A stretch of DNA of 64,000 bases, from NCBI RefSeq assembly GCF_051020765.1, contig NC_134939.1:17043203-17107202 (forward strand). The letters are read 5' to 3'. Shown here in pieces: positions 14,301 to 27,078 of this stretch. Below the pieces are notes generated by a model, which saw nothing but the letters and a program-made list of their open reading frames with translations, had not been told where the DNA came from and searched no databases. The position numbers and the translations under genes were made by a program. Source of the DNA: Lasioglossum baleicum. Taxonomy: Eukaryota > Arthropoda > Insecta > Hymenoptera > Halictidae. Position 1 is the first letter of the stretch. The number at the start of each line of letters is the position of its first letter.

Positions 14301-15658
14301 CTACAAAAATTAACCACTCGATTGATAACGTTTCAACCCTCCAGTATATTCTAAAAATTGTACCTTTCGCACGGCGCTATAAAATCCATGACTCCATGGT
14401 ATTATTCGCTGGAATAGTATATTCGAAAGTTTCTATGCGCTGAACGCACCAGCCGCGAACGATTCGGGGTCCTCACAAAGTTCAGAAAGGGTGGATTTTT
14501 ATGGGCCAGCGCGCAATCAAGTGGCTGACGCTTTGACTGTACGTTTGTGGCATCATTTCAAAACGGAGTTCCTATTTTCGTGGTTGCGAACGTTCTCACT
14601 GAACCCTCCTGGCTTTCTTTATTTCTGGAACTCTAATTGCTTTCCTAAACCCTTCCACTACTAGTAAAAACTGTAGTGCTCTCACAGATTAATCATGAAC
14701 GTCATACATTAGGTCGTGAATAAAAGATCGTGATTCTTTCGTTGTATTTTAAGCGAACTGAAGCTGAAATAGAGTATAACTACCTGGAGATGTATTTTTT
14801 GATACGGAACAGCAATAAAGATTAATCTTTTCCTGGATACGGTAAGAATTAAATATGGATCTTGAAAGACGAAGTTAAAAATACAGTGGAAGTGGTCAGA
14901 AGTAGTAAAGATCAAGGTCTAACCCGACGGCCAATGGTGATACAGAGATTCTCTGAGAGATGGCGGCACCGGTACTGTAACTCTGGAGGTTGAAAATCTT
15001 CCAATGATAGCGGAGAATGTAGGAATACCCAGCCAAACTCTCTCTCTCTCTAAATTTGCTCATACATAGCACCTACCACTCTTTATACCTACACTCTAAT
15101 ACCTTAATAATTCTTTCCGATTGCTGTTACCAGTATAAGTGGACAAGTTCCTGATCCCTTAAAAATTTCATAGCACTCGCAGAACCAAAAGTGCCTCGAG
15201 CTATAAGAATCGCCGCAACGCGGTCCACAATGTCGTGCATAAAGCGAAAATTCCATTTGTGACATGCGAGGAATTCTGTTCGAATTTAACTAAAGCGCAG
15301 GTAATTTTAGAGTCTCGCAAACGTTTCTGAATCTCCTCGCTCCGATAGACAGTACGTTCTTTTTCGAGAATTGAACACATCCCAAGTCCAATTCCATCCT
15401 CTTACGTTCCCTCGAGATGAGGAACTGTATATTCGGGCATTCATGTGTGTTCCATTTTATCTGAATTCCGTGAAATTCACTTCAACGCAGCGTTTCGAAA
15501 TCTCGATCCCGTTATTATTCTGTTTCTCAATCTCTTTGCCCCGAAACCCCGATCGATCCGTTCACAATACTCATTAAAACAAGGACTGCAATTTTTATAA
15601 ATCTCATACGATCTTCCAAAATCGATCTGTCTTTCCACTTAAGCTACGGCAGCTGTTA

Positions 15659-15737
15659 TTAACCCTGTGCACTCGCAGCTATTGTAAGTCGAAAATTAAA
15701 CGTTTCTACCGATCTGGAATATTTTCATTCTCTATGA
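15659..15737 (+). mobile_element. piggyBac-type end, repeat family B, copy 1
   Basis: TTAA followed by CCCTGTGCACTCG matches the form of piggyBac-like termini. The next 60 nt align with a copy at 56882 with no net gap: the shared GAATATTTTCAT block lies 57 nt from the TTAA start in both. No right-hand end is visible, so this is a fragment. Confidence 0.5.
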
Positions 15738-15815
15738 TTTTTTAAATTTGGTGCATATGAAATTTTCGGAATGGAAACGATATTTGAAATAAAGGTACAG
15801 CAATTTTTAGTGGCG

Positions 15816-15838
15816 TCTCTCTCTCTCTCTCTCTCTCA
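15816..15838 (+). repeat. CT microsatellite
   Basis: Pure CT run of about 11 units. Confidence 0.9.
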
Positions 15839-18800
15839 GAAGCACCACTCGAGTGCTAAGGATTGAAATGTGTGCTTTATAATATTTGCAAAATCTGTAA
15901 ATATTTAAATAATCCTGGTTACAGTTGACATAAATCGCGTGTGGCAATGTACACTGTTTCGTAGTAGATTTTCGGTCTAATCGAGTTGCCTGCGTGAAAA
16001 AGTCGGCGCGACTCGAATTCCCCATGGTTCCAGGAGAGCCATAGCGTTTCAGCTGCAGAAATCGTATGGTGCCAGGGTTCCAGAAATAAGGGAGGAAGGC
16101 GACAGATGCGTTGTCGTTGCAGGCAGCCCCGCGATTCGAAATGAACTGGGAACCTCTTTCTAACTCGCACCCCGTCACTCCTTCCTTCTCCCTTAACAGG
16201 CTCTCCTCTCCATCGTTCTCTCCTCTCCTTCTTCATGCTCCGGTTAGACCCCATACCCTAACCTTGTCTCTCGAATAGTTTCGTTTCGCCCCTCCGTTTC
16301 GTAGGTCTGCCAGAGCTACGCTCGTAACCGGCTGCCTAATATATGGTTCCTTGTAATTGCCCCACGATAAATTAATACGATTTCGCACGCATGTGCCGCA
16401 CGATATATAGGCCCATTGTTTCAGGGCCGTGGCGGCCGCGAGGAACACCCGTGGCATCCAACAACGGGGCTCTCCTTCCGAGAGCGTCTTCCTTTTTTTT
16501 CCATCTCTCGCCTTTCTTTTTGTCCATCTGGAAACACCTGCCCGGAGATCACCGGAGAAATCTGATCGCTCGTTAGGGGAACGGTATATGTTGCCATTCA
16601 TGGTCCGGACAATGTCAGAGTCAACAGATTCTTTTGGGAATTGGAGAATTACAATCGGTTGTCAATTTTTGTAGATCAATTTGAGGGAAATGGAAGTTGT
16701 CAATCCAAAGTAAATGGAAAACGTACTGAATTCTATCAGATTGTACGTTCTACGATTTTTTGGGAATTTACATAAGCCATAAATACAGTGAGGGACAAAC
16801 AGAGATAGGTGGTGCCACGAGAGAAGAAGCTAGCGGGAATTGTTAATTGCCGAGGAAAGGAGAACCCGTATCGAGGAGGGAATTCCATTTGGCGGGGATT
16901 GCATATTTTTCGGGATTACGGGGCGAACGAGAATTTGTTACTTAACGGCCGGTGAATCGACATTAATGTTTACGCACAGCGTAAATTCGCGCGTGAGCCC
17001 GATAATAGACACCGCGTTCATATATTACCTGAAGCACACGGGCCCCGTCACATATGCTAGGCTGGAACTAAGCTACTATTTTTAATTTATGTTCTCAATT
17101 TACCAACTAACGAAGCTCAACGCGGACACGGGAATAATTAATGCTAAACCGGCCGCTACCCGTAAAATTATCCGGCCGATAATTTTTGTTGAAACTCGCC
17201 ATTAAAGCGTATGTACGCAGATAATCACCCCCTGTTTACGCGCCACGCATCCACCCCCGTCCCCTCGTTTTCTTTATCAAGCGTAACGATGCTAATTCCC
17301 GGACCGCGCGGACCGAGCGCCGCGTTTTTCTTCCTGAAAGTATACTGGCCGAGCATCGGTAATAATTTCTCGCCATCAAACGTTTGCCGCGCTGAACCAC
17401 CGGGTGTACAGCTAAAATATGCGGAATTCGTTACCGGTGCTTAAATAATTGAAGCGACTCGTGCGAGGGAACAGTTCGTTCTACGGCTTGTTATGCGACC
17501 TCGACGAAATGATTTGTCGTCGGAACTAAGTGCCACTAAAAACTACTCAGTTTATATGGGGAATTCCAAGATTAACGCCCCCTTCCAAACTGAGAACCAT
17601 TTCAGCAAACTCAACCCTCTTGGGCTGCTCGGATCAACTTACCGCCAAAAGTTACATAAAAATTAAGAGCAGCTGCAAGGTGATAATCGTGGATTGTTCC
17701 CAGCTGCATAAACAAGATAATCAGCTCGACCATTAACGAAAGAGAAGAACAGTAGAGTAATTGCAGCGATAAGGGATGCGGAAAGGGAAAAGGCCATGGA
17801 TTCGCGATTATTGTCGAAGAAAAATCGCGGAAAAATCGCGGGGATAAGATACGGCCTCGGCGGGAGGTGCGGGGGCGTATCGGCGATCCCGTGGCGACAC
17901 TCCACTAAATCTGATAAACTTGCCTAATTTGAATACCCCGGCGCATTATCAAAATGCGATATCGGCGGCGGCCAAGTGGTTAGGTGTGCGTATCGGAACA
18001 CGCTTTTAATGCATATAGATTAGATCAATTTATAATAAGCCGGTTTCAGGCTGTGATCTCCTACCCCCTGTCCTGCTGCATCCCCTCCCCCTCCTCGCCC
18101 GGCCATGCTGCTGCACTCTGCAGCGCGCGTTGCACTCGGTGCATCGGCGTCGTTGGCCGGCTGACTTTCGGCCTCTCACTAAATTTGTATTTATATTTTG
18201 CGTTTATTGCTATAATACCGCGGCATTATCGCTATTTATTGGCCTACCGGCGGCAACACGCTTGTCCACAACACTCGCGCGGCGCGGTTTATGCGTGCGA
18301 CTGCGTGTGCGTGAGCGCGTACAGGTGCCACACGGTCATTGATAAAATGTTAAAAGCACCGGACGGGGGCGAAGCACGAAATTCCGTGGCCGATAATAGA
18401 ATAGCTGTGCAAACACGTATCGGCTGAACGTCGCGGCACGGTTCATTAACGCGCTAATCCACGACTTTTTAACGGCGGCCATTAATCCCATTAGCGATTC
18501 ACATAAATGAATCTTAATGCCGTTTTCGAGGCAATTGACTCATTCCGAACGCCACGATGACGATCCCGATCATCCCGCGATACTCCCTGCTGATCTGCTT
18601 CGCTGTTTATTTCACGCCGCGTGCTCCCGTAACCGGTCCACTTCGTTGAAATTAATTCCGCCAGTTCTAGAAGTGACAAATACCATTATTATCGAGTTCC
18701 CATTAAAATATTTCACTTCAAGCGCATTTCTCTCGAAAACGAAGGCTCGTTTAAAAAAATGTTGTCCTACACTTTCTGCTCAGTTTTTCACGTAGAGTCC

Positions 18801-19760
18801 CAGTATACATGAACCGTGGAATTTCGCGCACGAATTCCCTATTAACGGAACCATAAGTTTCGCCTCGGATTTAGCGACATAGTTCGCGAAGACGGAATTT
18901 AATTTCAGTTTCCTGATTCGCGAGCTCCGGGTTAATGAAATGCCTCGAACGAAACAGGGAATCAGTGATAAAATCGTCGAGTCCCGTAAAAACTGAATGC
19001 TCTCGATTTCGAGAAGGAGAGAGGGAAAGAGAGAGAGGAAATATATCCAGTGAAGAAGGTCAGCAGAGGCAGGATTGAATATTTAAGACAAGACCGTCGA
19101 GAGCACATTCCAATAGCGTCGTTAAACATCAGGAAGGTAGAAGCACCATCGAAACGGTGTTTAAGTAATACGTGCCTCGAGTGTTTCCCCCGTTAAGCGA
19201 AACGATTCCTTATTTTCCTTCATCAACAACGGCACGATTCCACTTCATAGGGTATACACCCGGGGAGAACCGTCGTACAATTTTATTCTCTATCTCTTTA
19301 TCTCTGTTCCCGGTGTAGAATCTGTACGATGCTCCCTGACTCGGTGGTATTCCAATTTCCAGGGACAATGTATCTTCCCAGTTGGCTCGAGCCTCTCGCA
19401 ACCAAGATCCCGGGGCTTGCCAACTGGAAGTTCATTAACGAACTAAATTACCGTATCCGTTACTTTTATCGTGCCGCTGCGAACGTACAGCGTACCTTCC
19501 AACCCGCGAAATCGTTTCTGACGATATTTGGCTCTGTACACGGCACTCCGGGGCTAACTGCTGCAAACAGAATTTGCGAATATCCTCCCTGAAGTGGAGA
19601 GGCGACTTTCGGGAAACAGCACGCCGCCATAACGATAACTCTCCTAGAACAAGATCTCTCTCGTTACACGCTCGTCCTACAAACTGACATTGAAACTCCT
19701 CGTTTTTTATCAAATCCTCAGCCACCACACTCTCCTCGACACACTTCAATCATTATTACT

Positions 19761-19893
19761 AGACTGCGGATTTTATGCATTTATGACAAAAATGGGTACG
19801 TACATTTCTCTTCTATTCTCCTCTATTCTCCTCTATTCCTATCTCTCACAATCGATGCAGATAATTTTTATTTTGCATGAAGATCCGCAGTCT
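19761..19893. mobile_element. Inverted-repeat element, family C, complete copy (133 bp)
   Basis: AGACTGCGGATTTTATGCA at 19761-19779 is matched in inverse by TGCATGAAGATCCGCAGTCT at 19874-19893, with one substitution and one extra base. The interior contains a small tandem (CTATTCTC units, about 19803-19845). Fragments of the left end recur at 39650 and 57731, so this is a dispersed family. It has no coding frame and the superfamily is unknown. Confidence 0.6.
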
Positions 19894-21059
19894 TATCCTC
19901 CTACACGTTGGGTGTAAACAAAAATAATGTAGAATGGAATTGTAGGCAAGAAGAAATATTTCATTTTCGAGTTAAACTCGCTCCGACTTCAAAAGGTTAA
20001 TTGTACGTACAAATTTATAGAATACAAGGATCGTATACACGCTAATAATGAATTCCTTGTAAAACGTTCGCAAGAAAATAACATTCAAGTACGAGCAAGT
20101 ATCGCGAAAGAGAATCGCAGACGTTCGTAGCACACGTTCCCGAAAACATATTTGCCCAGCCTGAGATATTGACGTAGGAACAACAGCACTGAAAGTGACA
20201 GCGATTTGTTAGAATTGCACAGAGGATTACGGGGCCCACCTTTCGGACAGCGAAGGTTTCTTCGAGCTTGGAAATCGATCGTTCCGCGCCGCGAAGCCAG
20301 CTTTGCAGAATTCGAGGCTCTCGCCGCGAATACACATTTTGCGTAGAGGCGAATGAATCACCGGGGATTATCGCATTCAAAATTCGTTTACGCCACCTTT
20401 TCCCGCGGCCGTGAGAGACGCGCCTCGCAGGTAATTTTATAAAGAGATTCAATTGGCTTTAAATCCGACCGGTGAAATATGAGTCTGCGCCAGGTGAAAT
20501 AAAGGCCGGCTGGATCGGAGTAGTAACTATAATAACTGCAGTCTTGGTGTCTCATGCGAGCCGATGTACCATCTCTCCTGATTTGCCTTCGAGAATAATG
20601 CACTCGATTCCAGTTCCACACATTTCTCTGTGCCACCGAAATCCGGGAAACTGTGACCGTTTTATTGCTGTTCTTTTTCGCATTCTGGCTGATAAAAAGT
20701 TAGAATTCTTTTCATCCGAATAAATTAAATTTACCCGATGATCTCACTCCGTTCCTGATAAAGTACCACGATTGTGCTCGGCTGGCTGCAAAGCGTTGTT
20801 TACTCTTATTTAATTAGAATTCAGTCGATGGATCGATCAAATAGAGAGCGGAGGCGTCGACGGGGACTTCGACGAAAGGGAATTGATATCCTGATGAGAT
20901 TTTAATAGGCACAAAGGACACACGGTGTCTCCCTCGAGGATCCGGGCTGAAAAGAGAATGACGTGTTTACCGCTGAAAAGCTGCTCGTCATTCGGATCCA
21001 TTGGACGTAGCCGACGTCGTCGACGCGTCGCCGATTCTTTCATTCGGAACAGTCATCGC

Positions 21060-21720
21060 GGCCGTGTATCTTTCTTATTAATTTTCAATTAATGAGCCTG
21101 TCAATATCCACGGCGCAGCACGCGTGCAGAAGATCAAGCGCGAATCCACCGTGAAAGATGCCGAGGAACAAGACAAAGAATCTTTTCATGCTGTTAATTT
21201 CTCGGTATCGCGTTCGCGTGACGCGATAATTGGCTTCGTTAATTTTTTCACGAAACGGATCCGCCATCGACCGGTTTCCCTGGGATCGTACAAAATTGAT
21301 TTATAAGGTGTTCCTCTCCGGTCGCAGCTCGTTGTCAAGCGTGTTCTAAAATTAATTAATTAACGTAACATCCGCGTATCACCACGCGGAAAAGCATTCG
21401 CAGAGTCGTTTCCGCGGTAATTAATACGGAATGCCCGCAAATTCCCAGTGTTTCATTTAGCAACGCGTTTAAAAGTTACACAAAGAATAATCCTATTACG
21501 AGATAATATAATGGACACGCGTAATCGTGTATTATTCGTGCATAATGGAGGACGAGTGCCGATCCGAGGCTTGAGCGATGTCACGTCGGTGATCACAAAC
21601 CGCGTCGTAATTCACCCGCTAATTAATTATCCGAGGCAAGTCGGCGCGCGAGAGCCTTCGGGGCCCGTGTGTCGACGAGTCCGTGTTTTTCGGTATTATA
21701 CAAGATTAATCGATGAAGAA
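21060..21720. promoter_or_regulatory. Region with several TTAATTAA-type motifs
   Basis: TTTTCAATTAATGAG, AAATTAATTAATTAACG, GGTAATTAATACGG and GCTAATTAATTATCC occur across about 650 bases of otherwise GC-balanced, low-repeat DNA. Possible regulatory DNA; no gene is visible. Confidence 0.22.
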
Positions 21721-21941
21721 GAAAGTGATTGCGCTTTTTGACCGTGAACGAGACCCTATACAAGGCTATCCTGCACCTCGAATGTGCGGTTCGGTCGTCA
21801 CATGCATATGGATCGGCCCCGGTGCTTTCATCGTGTACACAAGTCGCGAATAAATATGTATGAGACCGTGTGCATCGAGATTATTCGTTACTACCTCGTT
21901 TCCTTCTATACACGGATAGTCGCGATTTTCTTTTCGGACAC

Positions 21942-21965
21942 GCTCTCTCTCTCTCTCTCCCTCCC
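21942..21965 (+). repeat. CT microsatellite
   Basis: CT run of about ten units followed by CCCTCC. Confidence 0.9.
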
Positions 21966-24094
21966 TCAACCCCCAGTAAATTCTATGTAAATTTCGATGC
22001 TGATCGCGGTCGATTGTTAATACCAGCTTCGATGATATCAGGTTTAGTCGGCTCCGTTTGTTTCGCGTTAGAGCACCGCCGAACAATCCAGTGAATTTTA
22101 ATGCCTACGCGCTCACGAGCACCGTTTCAACTAATTCCGTTATTCAAATCGGCCAAGGACCTGCCTAGACAATCATAAATGTCGATTCGTTACTTCAAAA
22201 CCACAAAATTTGTTACGTCGCGCGTCGTTTCATGTGTGAATTGTTTGTCCAAGTGCGTAGAAGTTGTAGAAGACAAGGTTCGGGAGACCGTCTCGCTCAA
22301 AATGAGCCAATGCCTGGGGGCATCGGATGACTCGCCGCAATTAACGAAAATCTGAAACGCGATCGGTGATTTTCAACCGTTTGATCCGCGTCTCCCCCCG
22401 GTTCTTTATGCACGAATTGCCCGAAGTATGCGCATTACCTTTTGCGTTTTCGATTGAGGAGTCAAAGCTGGTAACTTTGATCATCCCGAGCTAGAGTAGT
22501 TGTTACCACGACCCAGATTCGCCGTGCTCCGATTCATGCTAGTGACAAGGGCCAATTATTTTTGACGTTCTTTTGGCGCGGTTATGAATCCCCCGGATTC
22601 TTCTATGATCGAATCTCGAGCTATTACGCAGGGAATGAGCTTTAGATTACTGTTTTCAAATCCCCAATCTTAATTCTTCTTCTAATCGTGCAGTCTTAAA
22701 TAAACAGCTGCTCTCCGCAAGTCTTTTCAAGCCGATTCAGACAATATTTTTGAATACGCAAAATTCCATTATTATCGACGAGTTACGATTGGGTAGCCTT
22801 CTTTGTCAGTGTAAATTCTATTCGGTAGAGATTCTACAGCGCCCTTTATCAAGTCCAAGTAACCGTGACTACACGTGAAGGGGCTCTCGATGAAATTCTA
22901 CGTGTTCAAACAGTCGGGGACACACCGGCGCGAATTACCAGGGAGCCGGGCACGTTAAAACTGCATCAGGCGAGTTGAATCTTTATTGCAAAAGTGACGT
23001 CGGTGCATTAAGAATTAATTGCGCCGCATAATTCTCGTTTCTGGTGTGAGATTCGTCGTGAGATACGTGGCTGCCAGCGGAGCCGCGTTCTCCATCATCT
23101 TTCGCAATGATAGCTCGCACCGTTTAACACCGTCCCCGTAGGAATTACCCGCATCTGCGGACCACCTGGTCGCGGAGCGCCGCCGGTGGAAATATCGGTA
23201 CCGGTCTCGATCCCGGAGAGTCACGAGCCGAAGGACCGATTGGACGTTCTCTCGAGCGCATGTGCGAGCAATCAGGTGTTCCAACGGATCCCCCTGAGCA
23301 GGTAGAAAACACTGGTAGCGTGTCCACAGTCCCGACAGAATCTCGGACGACGATCTGCATCGCAATACGCGAGAAATGGAGCAGCGGCCGTGCCGCAGCA
23401 GCAGGTGCGCTACAACCGCTTGGGAAATCGCGACAAAGTCTCTTCTTCGAGGCTCTCTGTGCCCCTTCTCGTCCGCCATACCTGTCCTCCATTATGGTAA
23501 ATTCGTGAGCCAAGGTGCATGTTTCAATTTGGAACGATTAAAGAGAAAGCTGCGGGACTCTGATTTCTTCTGGCGAGAACCCGTTTCCTTCTGATTTTAT
23601 TTCACCTTGAGCATGACTTTATTTAATTGGCCCGCTCGGTTTTCTGCCAATTATGCTTTACGGCCACTTAGCAGCATCTGGTCATTTCGATCATGTGCTG
23701 TTGAGCGTGCTTGCATATATGTATTTTGAATCAAACGTTTTCTCAAGTCTGCAGGATGCAAGGGAGCCACGAAGAGTGATCGTCATTGTCGGGGCGAATA
23801 AAGAAAATTCCTCGCGGACCGATTTGCAATAATTTTCAATAGCCGCCGGTTCCATAAGAGGCTCAATCAAGGTTGCTGAAACATTCACGGGGAATTCCAG
23901 AGCTGGCCGCGGCGAATAATGTGTAAATTACGCTTCCACCGTGCACACACGCTGGGACATTGTTGCGCGAGTGCAGCGTGTTCGGCGCGCATGCCCGCGC
24001 TTTAACGCTCGAAATTGAAAGATTTATTATATAATTAAAGTTATAACTCATGCGTGCGGTCGAAGGTCCGCGATATATGTGACGCGAGCGAACT

Positions 24095-24114
24095 AGCGAG
24101 CGAGCGAGCGAGCG
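24095..24114 (+). repeat. GCGA tetranucleotide repeat
   Basis: About five GCGA units. Confidence 0.85.
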
Positions 24115-24612
24115 CCGATCGAAATCCGTTCGAAGTCCTGTGCTACGTCACCGACACCTGGGTCTCCGATAATCGCTAATTAAAAATCGCAATGAAGCCT
24201 CGGCTAGTGAGAGAGAAAGAGAGAGAAGTTAACCGAATCCGAGGAAGCAAGACAGAGAACGCGTCCGGCATTTTTTCAGAAGTGCAGGGCGCACCGGATT
24301 TTTTATTTTTTTATTTTTCATTGCCCAGATGCAGTTGTCGGCCGCGCGCGAGTGTCCTGGCAGGTGACATCTGCGAGGTTATCGTGTTATTTTTACTGGC
24401 GTTATCGCACACGCACACAGCCATCACAGTACGTGGACCCACGGAAAATGTACGTCGCGAATACACTGACTGCCGACAAAATGGCAGCCGTGGCGTCGCG
24501 ATCTTACCCCTCTCTCGGGGGCCTCTCTTAAAGTGCGGGTGGTTACGAATTTTCAAAAAATCTGCCTTCTTATTTTTAATGATTCCATCCTTCAGTTTTT
24601 TTGTACAATTTT

Positions 24613-24725
24613 TTGTATTAGTTGTTCCTGATCTTGTTGTCGCTTCATTATTTTTTTTTATTAGTTGTTCCTGATCTTGTTTGTTTTGTATTAGTTGTTC
24701 CTGATCTTATTGTCGCTTCATTAGG
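24613..24725 (+). repeat. Short tandem array of three TATTAGTTGTTCCTGATCTT units
   Basis: TATTAGTTGTTCCTGATCTT occurs at 24616, 24658 and 24689 (approximate starts). The first and third units also carry TGTCGCTTCATTA. The middle unit is shortened. The near identity suggests recent slippage-type expansion. Confidence 0.8.
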
Positions 24726-25127
24726 ATTGTTTTAGAATTAATCGAACTTGTCAGAATTACTCAAATGAGAGTTTTATCGATTCAGCGCGAACGTCTAAAA
24801 AAAATGTGAGACTCGGATTGAGTTTCTGCAGATGACGGAGCGTCGCGGTAGATAAAGGGTGTTGATTGCGGGTTTTTACGACAGCATTAAAGCGTTGTCT
24901 TCCGAGCGGGCACGATCCCCGAAGGTTCTTTCGTGTTGCTGCGTCAACGGCGTGCATCTTCGCTTGCCTGACTTTTATTCCACCAGATAATCCTTTAAAT
25001 TTACCGAGGCCGAGAGATAAAGCTCGGTTACCGGATTGCGCTTTCCTACCGGATGAAATGTTCCAACAGCGTGTCTCAAATTCGCCACTCTTCTAAAATT
25101 CATACGACGCCCCATTGTTTCGTATCC

Positions 25128-25147
25128 CCGCGCGCGCGCGCGCTCGC
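25128..25147 (+). repeat. CG dinucleotide run
   Basis: Alternating CG over nearly 20 bases. Such runs can adopt Z-form DNA and are unusual where CpG is depleted by methylation. Confidence 0.85.
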
Positions 25148-26040
25148 GAACTACCTTATGAATGTTTAAACCGGTCAGCCAGCTTGCCGTTCGTCCACGC
25201 AAAATTTGTACCTGTTTATCCGTTGAAAAATGGCGGCAGCGTGTGGCGCAGTTTGCGCCCGGTGTCTCGTTCACACCGACGAAGACGAACGGCGCCGCAC
25301 GCCGAATAATTTTCCTCGAGGAACGTGCGAACACCTTCTACGTGGGTTGCTCGCGATTATCGATTCCACGGAACTCGCATATATGCATGTACCAACCCGT
25401 CTCTATTTCATATCGAAATTCCTAAATCACCAAGCCAAAAAGGGGTCGGAAAGAGAATTAACAAATATCGGTAAAGAACGACAACAGTGTTCCAACGAAG
25501 TAACAATTGCCAATGAATGTACGAGCCTAGATTCTCGATAATGCAAAGATGGGGTTTTGGAGCAGTCAAAAGCGCTAGATATTAGCCCTCAAAAATAATG
25601 ATCGACTATAAAGTCGTCGTCAAGCATAGCGCGCGAAGGATGTCGCGAGTGCATCGTTCATACCAGTTGTTTCAGTCTGCAGGTTCCATCGGCGTCATCC
25701 GCCAGAAGAGTGTCTAATGAACGGTCTGTCGGTAAAAATAGTGGTCCCGAAAATTTCGGTGGCGGTGTAGAGCTCAAACGTCTGTACTTCTCGGTGTATA
25801 CCGACATATGGGACGCGGGCAAAGCGATGCGGAATCGTGTTGCCACTTAGGCAACGGAGAACTCTGGGAGAGAACCGGTTACCATTGATACAACAGCGTT
25901 GTTGGTTCGACGAACTCTTTGCCCCGGTCTGGTCCTTTTGAAAATGGCACGCGATCGTCTCACGGGATCGACTTCCAAAGCGCCGACTGTCTTTCATAGC
26001 TTCCGTGAATATCGATCATTCGAAACGTAATAATCCTCGT

Positions 26041-26429
26041 AGACCGCTGAAATATAGGGTTCGCCAAGTGGCCGCTTTGGGAGCCCCTTTGACCCATCGC
26101 AAATTTTGTTTAAACTGCGAATCAGGATGAATGTTGCAGCGTTCAATAGAAAATCACAATTAATGTTCCAAAAAATAGAATGAAGACTATGGGTTGGGCA
26201 GCGTGAATAGCGGAACGATGAAGTATAGGGTGCGTTAAGTAGCCATTTTGGAAGCCTCTTTTGTCGGAGCCGTGCTCGTCAAATTTTATTTAAATTGAGG
26301 CTAGGAAATAGTCTTCTAGAGAATTGTGTTTAATAGAAAATCTGACACTGCTTCAAAAAATGAAAATAAAACTGCGAGTTAATTATAGACCGCTGGAATA
26401 TAGGGAACATTAAGTGACCATTTCAACTT
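26041..26429 (+). repeat. Decayed tandem array, period about 171-175 bp, 2.2 copies
   Basis: The motif TATAGGG starts at 26053, 26224 and 26399. Around it the units share AAGTGGCCGCTTTGGGAGCC-like text, AAATTTTRTTTAAA, TTYAATAGAAAATC and TTCCAAAAAATRGAA in the same order. The third unit stops after about 40 nt where the MITE at 26430 begins. The length and divergence suggest an old satellite-like duplication. Confidence 0.7.
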
Positions 26430-26627
26430 GTGCCAATAATTATGAAAGTGGTCCAAGTCATATATTTCTTGTTTCGAAATAACAAGCACTATCTGACGGT
26501 TCATTTTCTACAACATCGTAAAAATTACATTGAATTCGTTTAGTTAAAAATAATGCGATATAAAATAACTGATAAACTCATATCATTTCAATTTTCACTT
26601 AGATAATTATATCATAATTATGGGCAC
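26430..26627. mobile_element. MITE family A, full-length copy (198 bp)
   Basis: The left end GTGCCAATAATTATGA (26430-26445) and right end TCATAATTATGGGCAC (26612-26627) are inverted repeats matching at 15 of 16 positions. The left repeat continues for 30 nt to 26459, and its complement forms the right end of a second copy near 61.7 kb. The interior has no coding potential. No clear target duplication is visible. The element abuts the third unit of the tandem array at 26041-26429. The superfamily is not identified. Confidence 0.68.
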
Positions 26628-27030
26628 ACGTGAAGACCAGTCTTCCAGAGAAACGTAATCAGTAAAAAATTAAAATTGCTATTTGCTGTAATAAAAACGA
26701 GTCAGTGAATTGCACAGAAAATATAAACGGTAAATAGAAGATCTCAAGCATCGTTTCATTTTTGCTAAACGTGTAGTAGCATCGAAAGTGGAGGTGTTTG
26801 GAAAACCGTGTTTGGCAGGCATAATTATGTGGTAATTAATGGACAGATAGACCATGGAATCAATAGCAACGTCCTCGGAATGACGAGACTGTCCCGATAC
26901 GCTGGTCGTGCGTTAATCAATTAGCCAATTCACGATTATAGCGCCGATAAAGTCATTGAAAATTTGTTCGCGTGTAATCAAGAGATTATGCAGACTTATG
27001 CAGAGTCAACGGGGTTTGCCGATGGATCTC

Positions 27031-27078
27031 CACTCTCTTTCTATTTCTCTCTGTCTCTCTCTGTCTCTCTTTCTCTCG
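27031..27078 (+). repeat. CTCTCTGT-type microsatellite
   Basis: CT-rich run with regularly spaced G. Confidence 0.8.

Larger units (their letters stand above)
3181..15658. other. Gene-free stretch with microsatellites only
   Basis: CpG-rich blocks (4.7-5.6 kb, with CGCGTCCG-type and CCA-type low complexity) alternate with AT-rich ones. TATAAAAT occurs near 3830 and 5880 without an associated coding start. No frame has recognisable protein content. Confidence 0.6.
15738..24612. other. Gene-free stretch apart from listed repeats
   Basis: Unsupported frames of up to 160 codons on both strands overlap each other in the CpG-rich parts (17.9-18.4 and 23.0-23.5 kb). None shows domain content I recognise. 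Confidence 0.6.

Noticed and set aside
16784..16800. TACAGTGAGGGACAAAC resembling a Tc1-type terminus
   Set aside because: Single short match with no inverted partner or transposase remnant nearby.
23015..23513. Overlapping minus-strand frames of 154 and 122 codons
   Set aside because: Two overlapping frames plus an antisense frame in a CpG-rich block point to composition, not coding.
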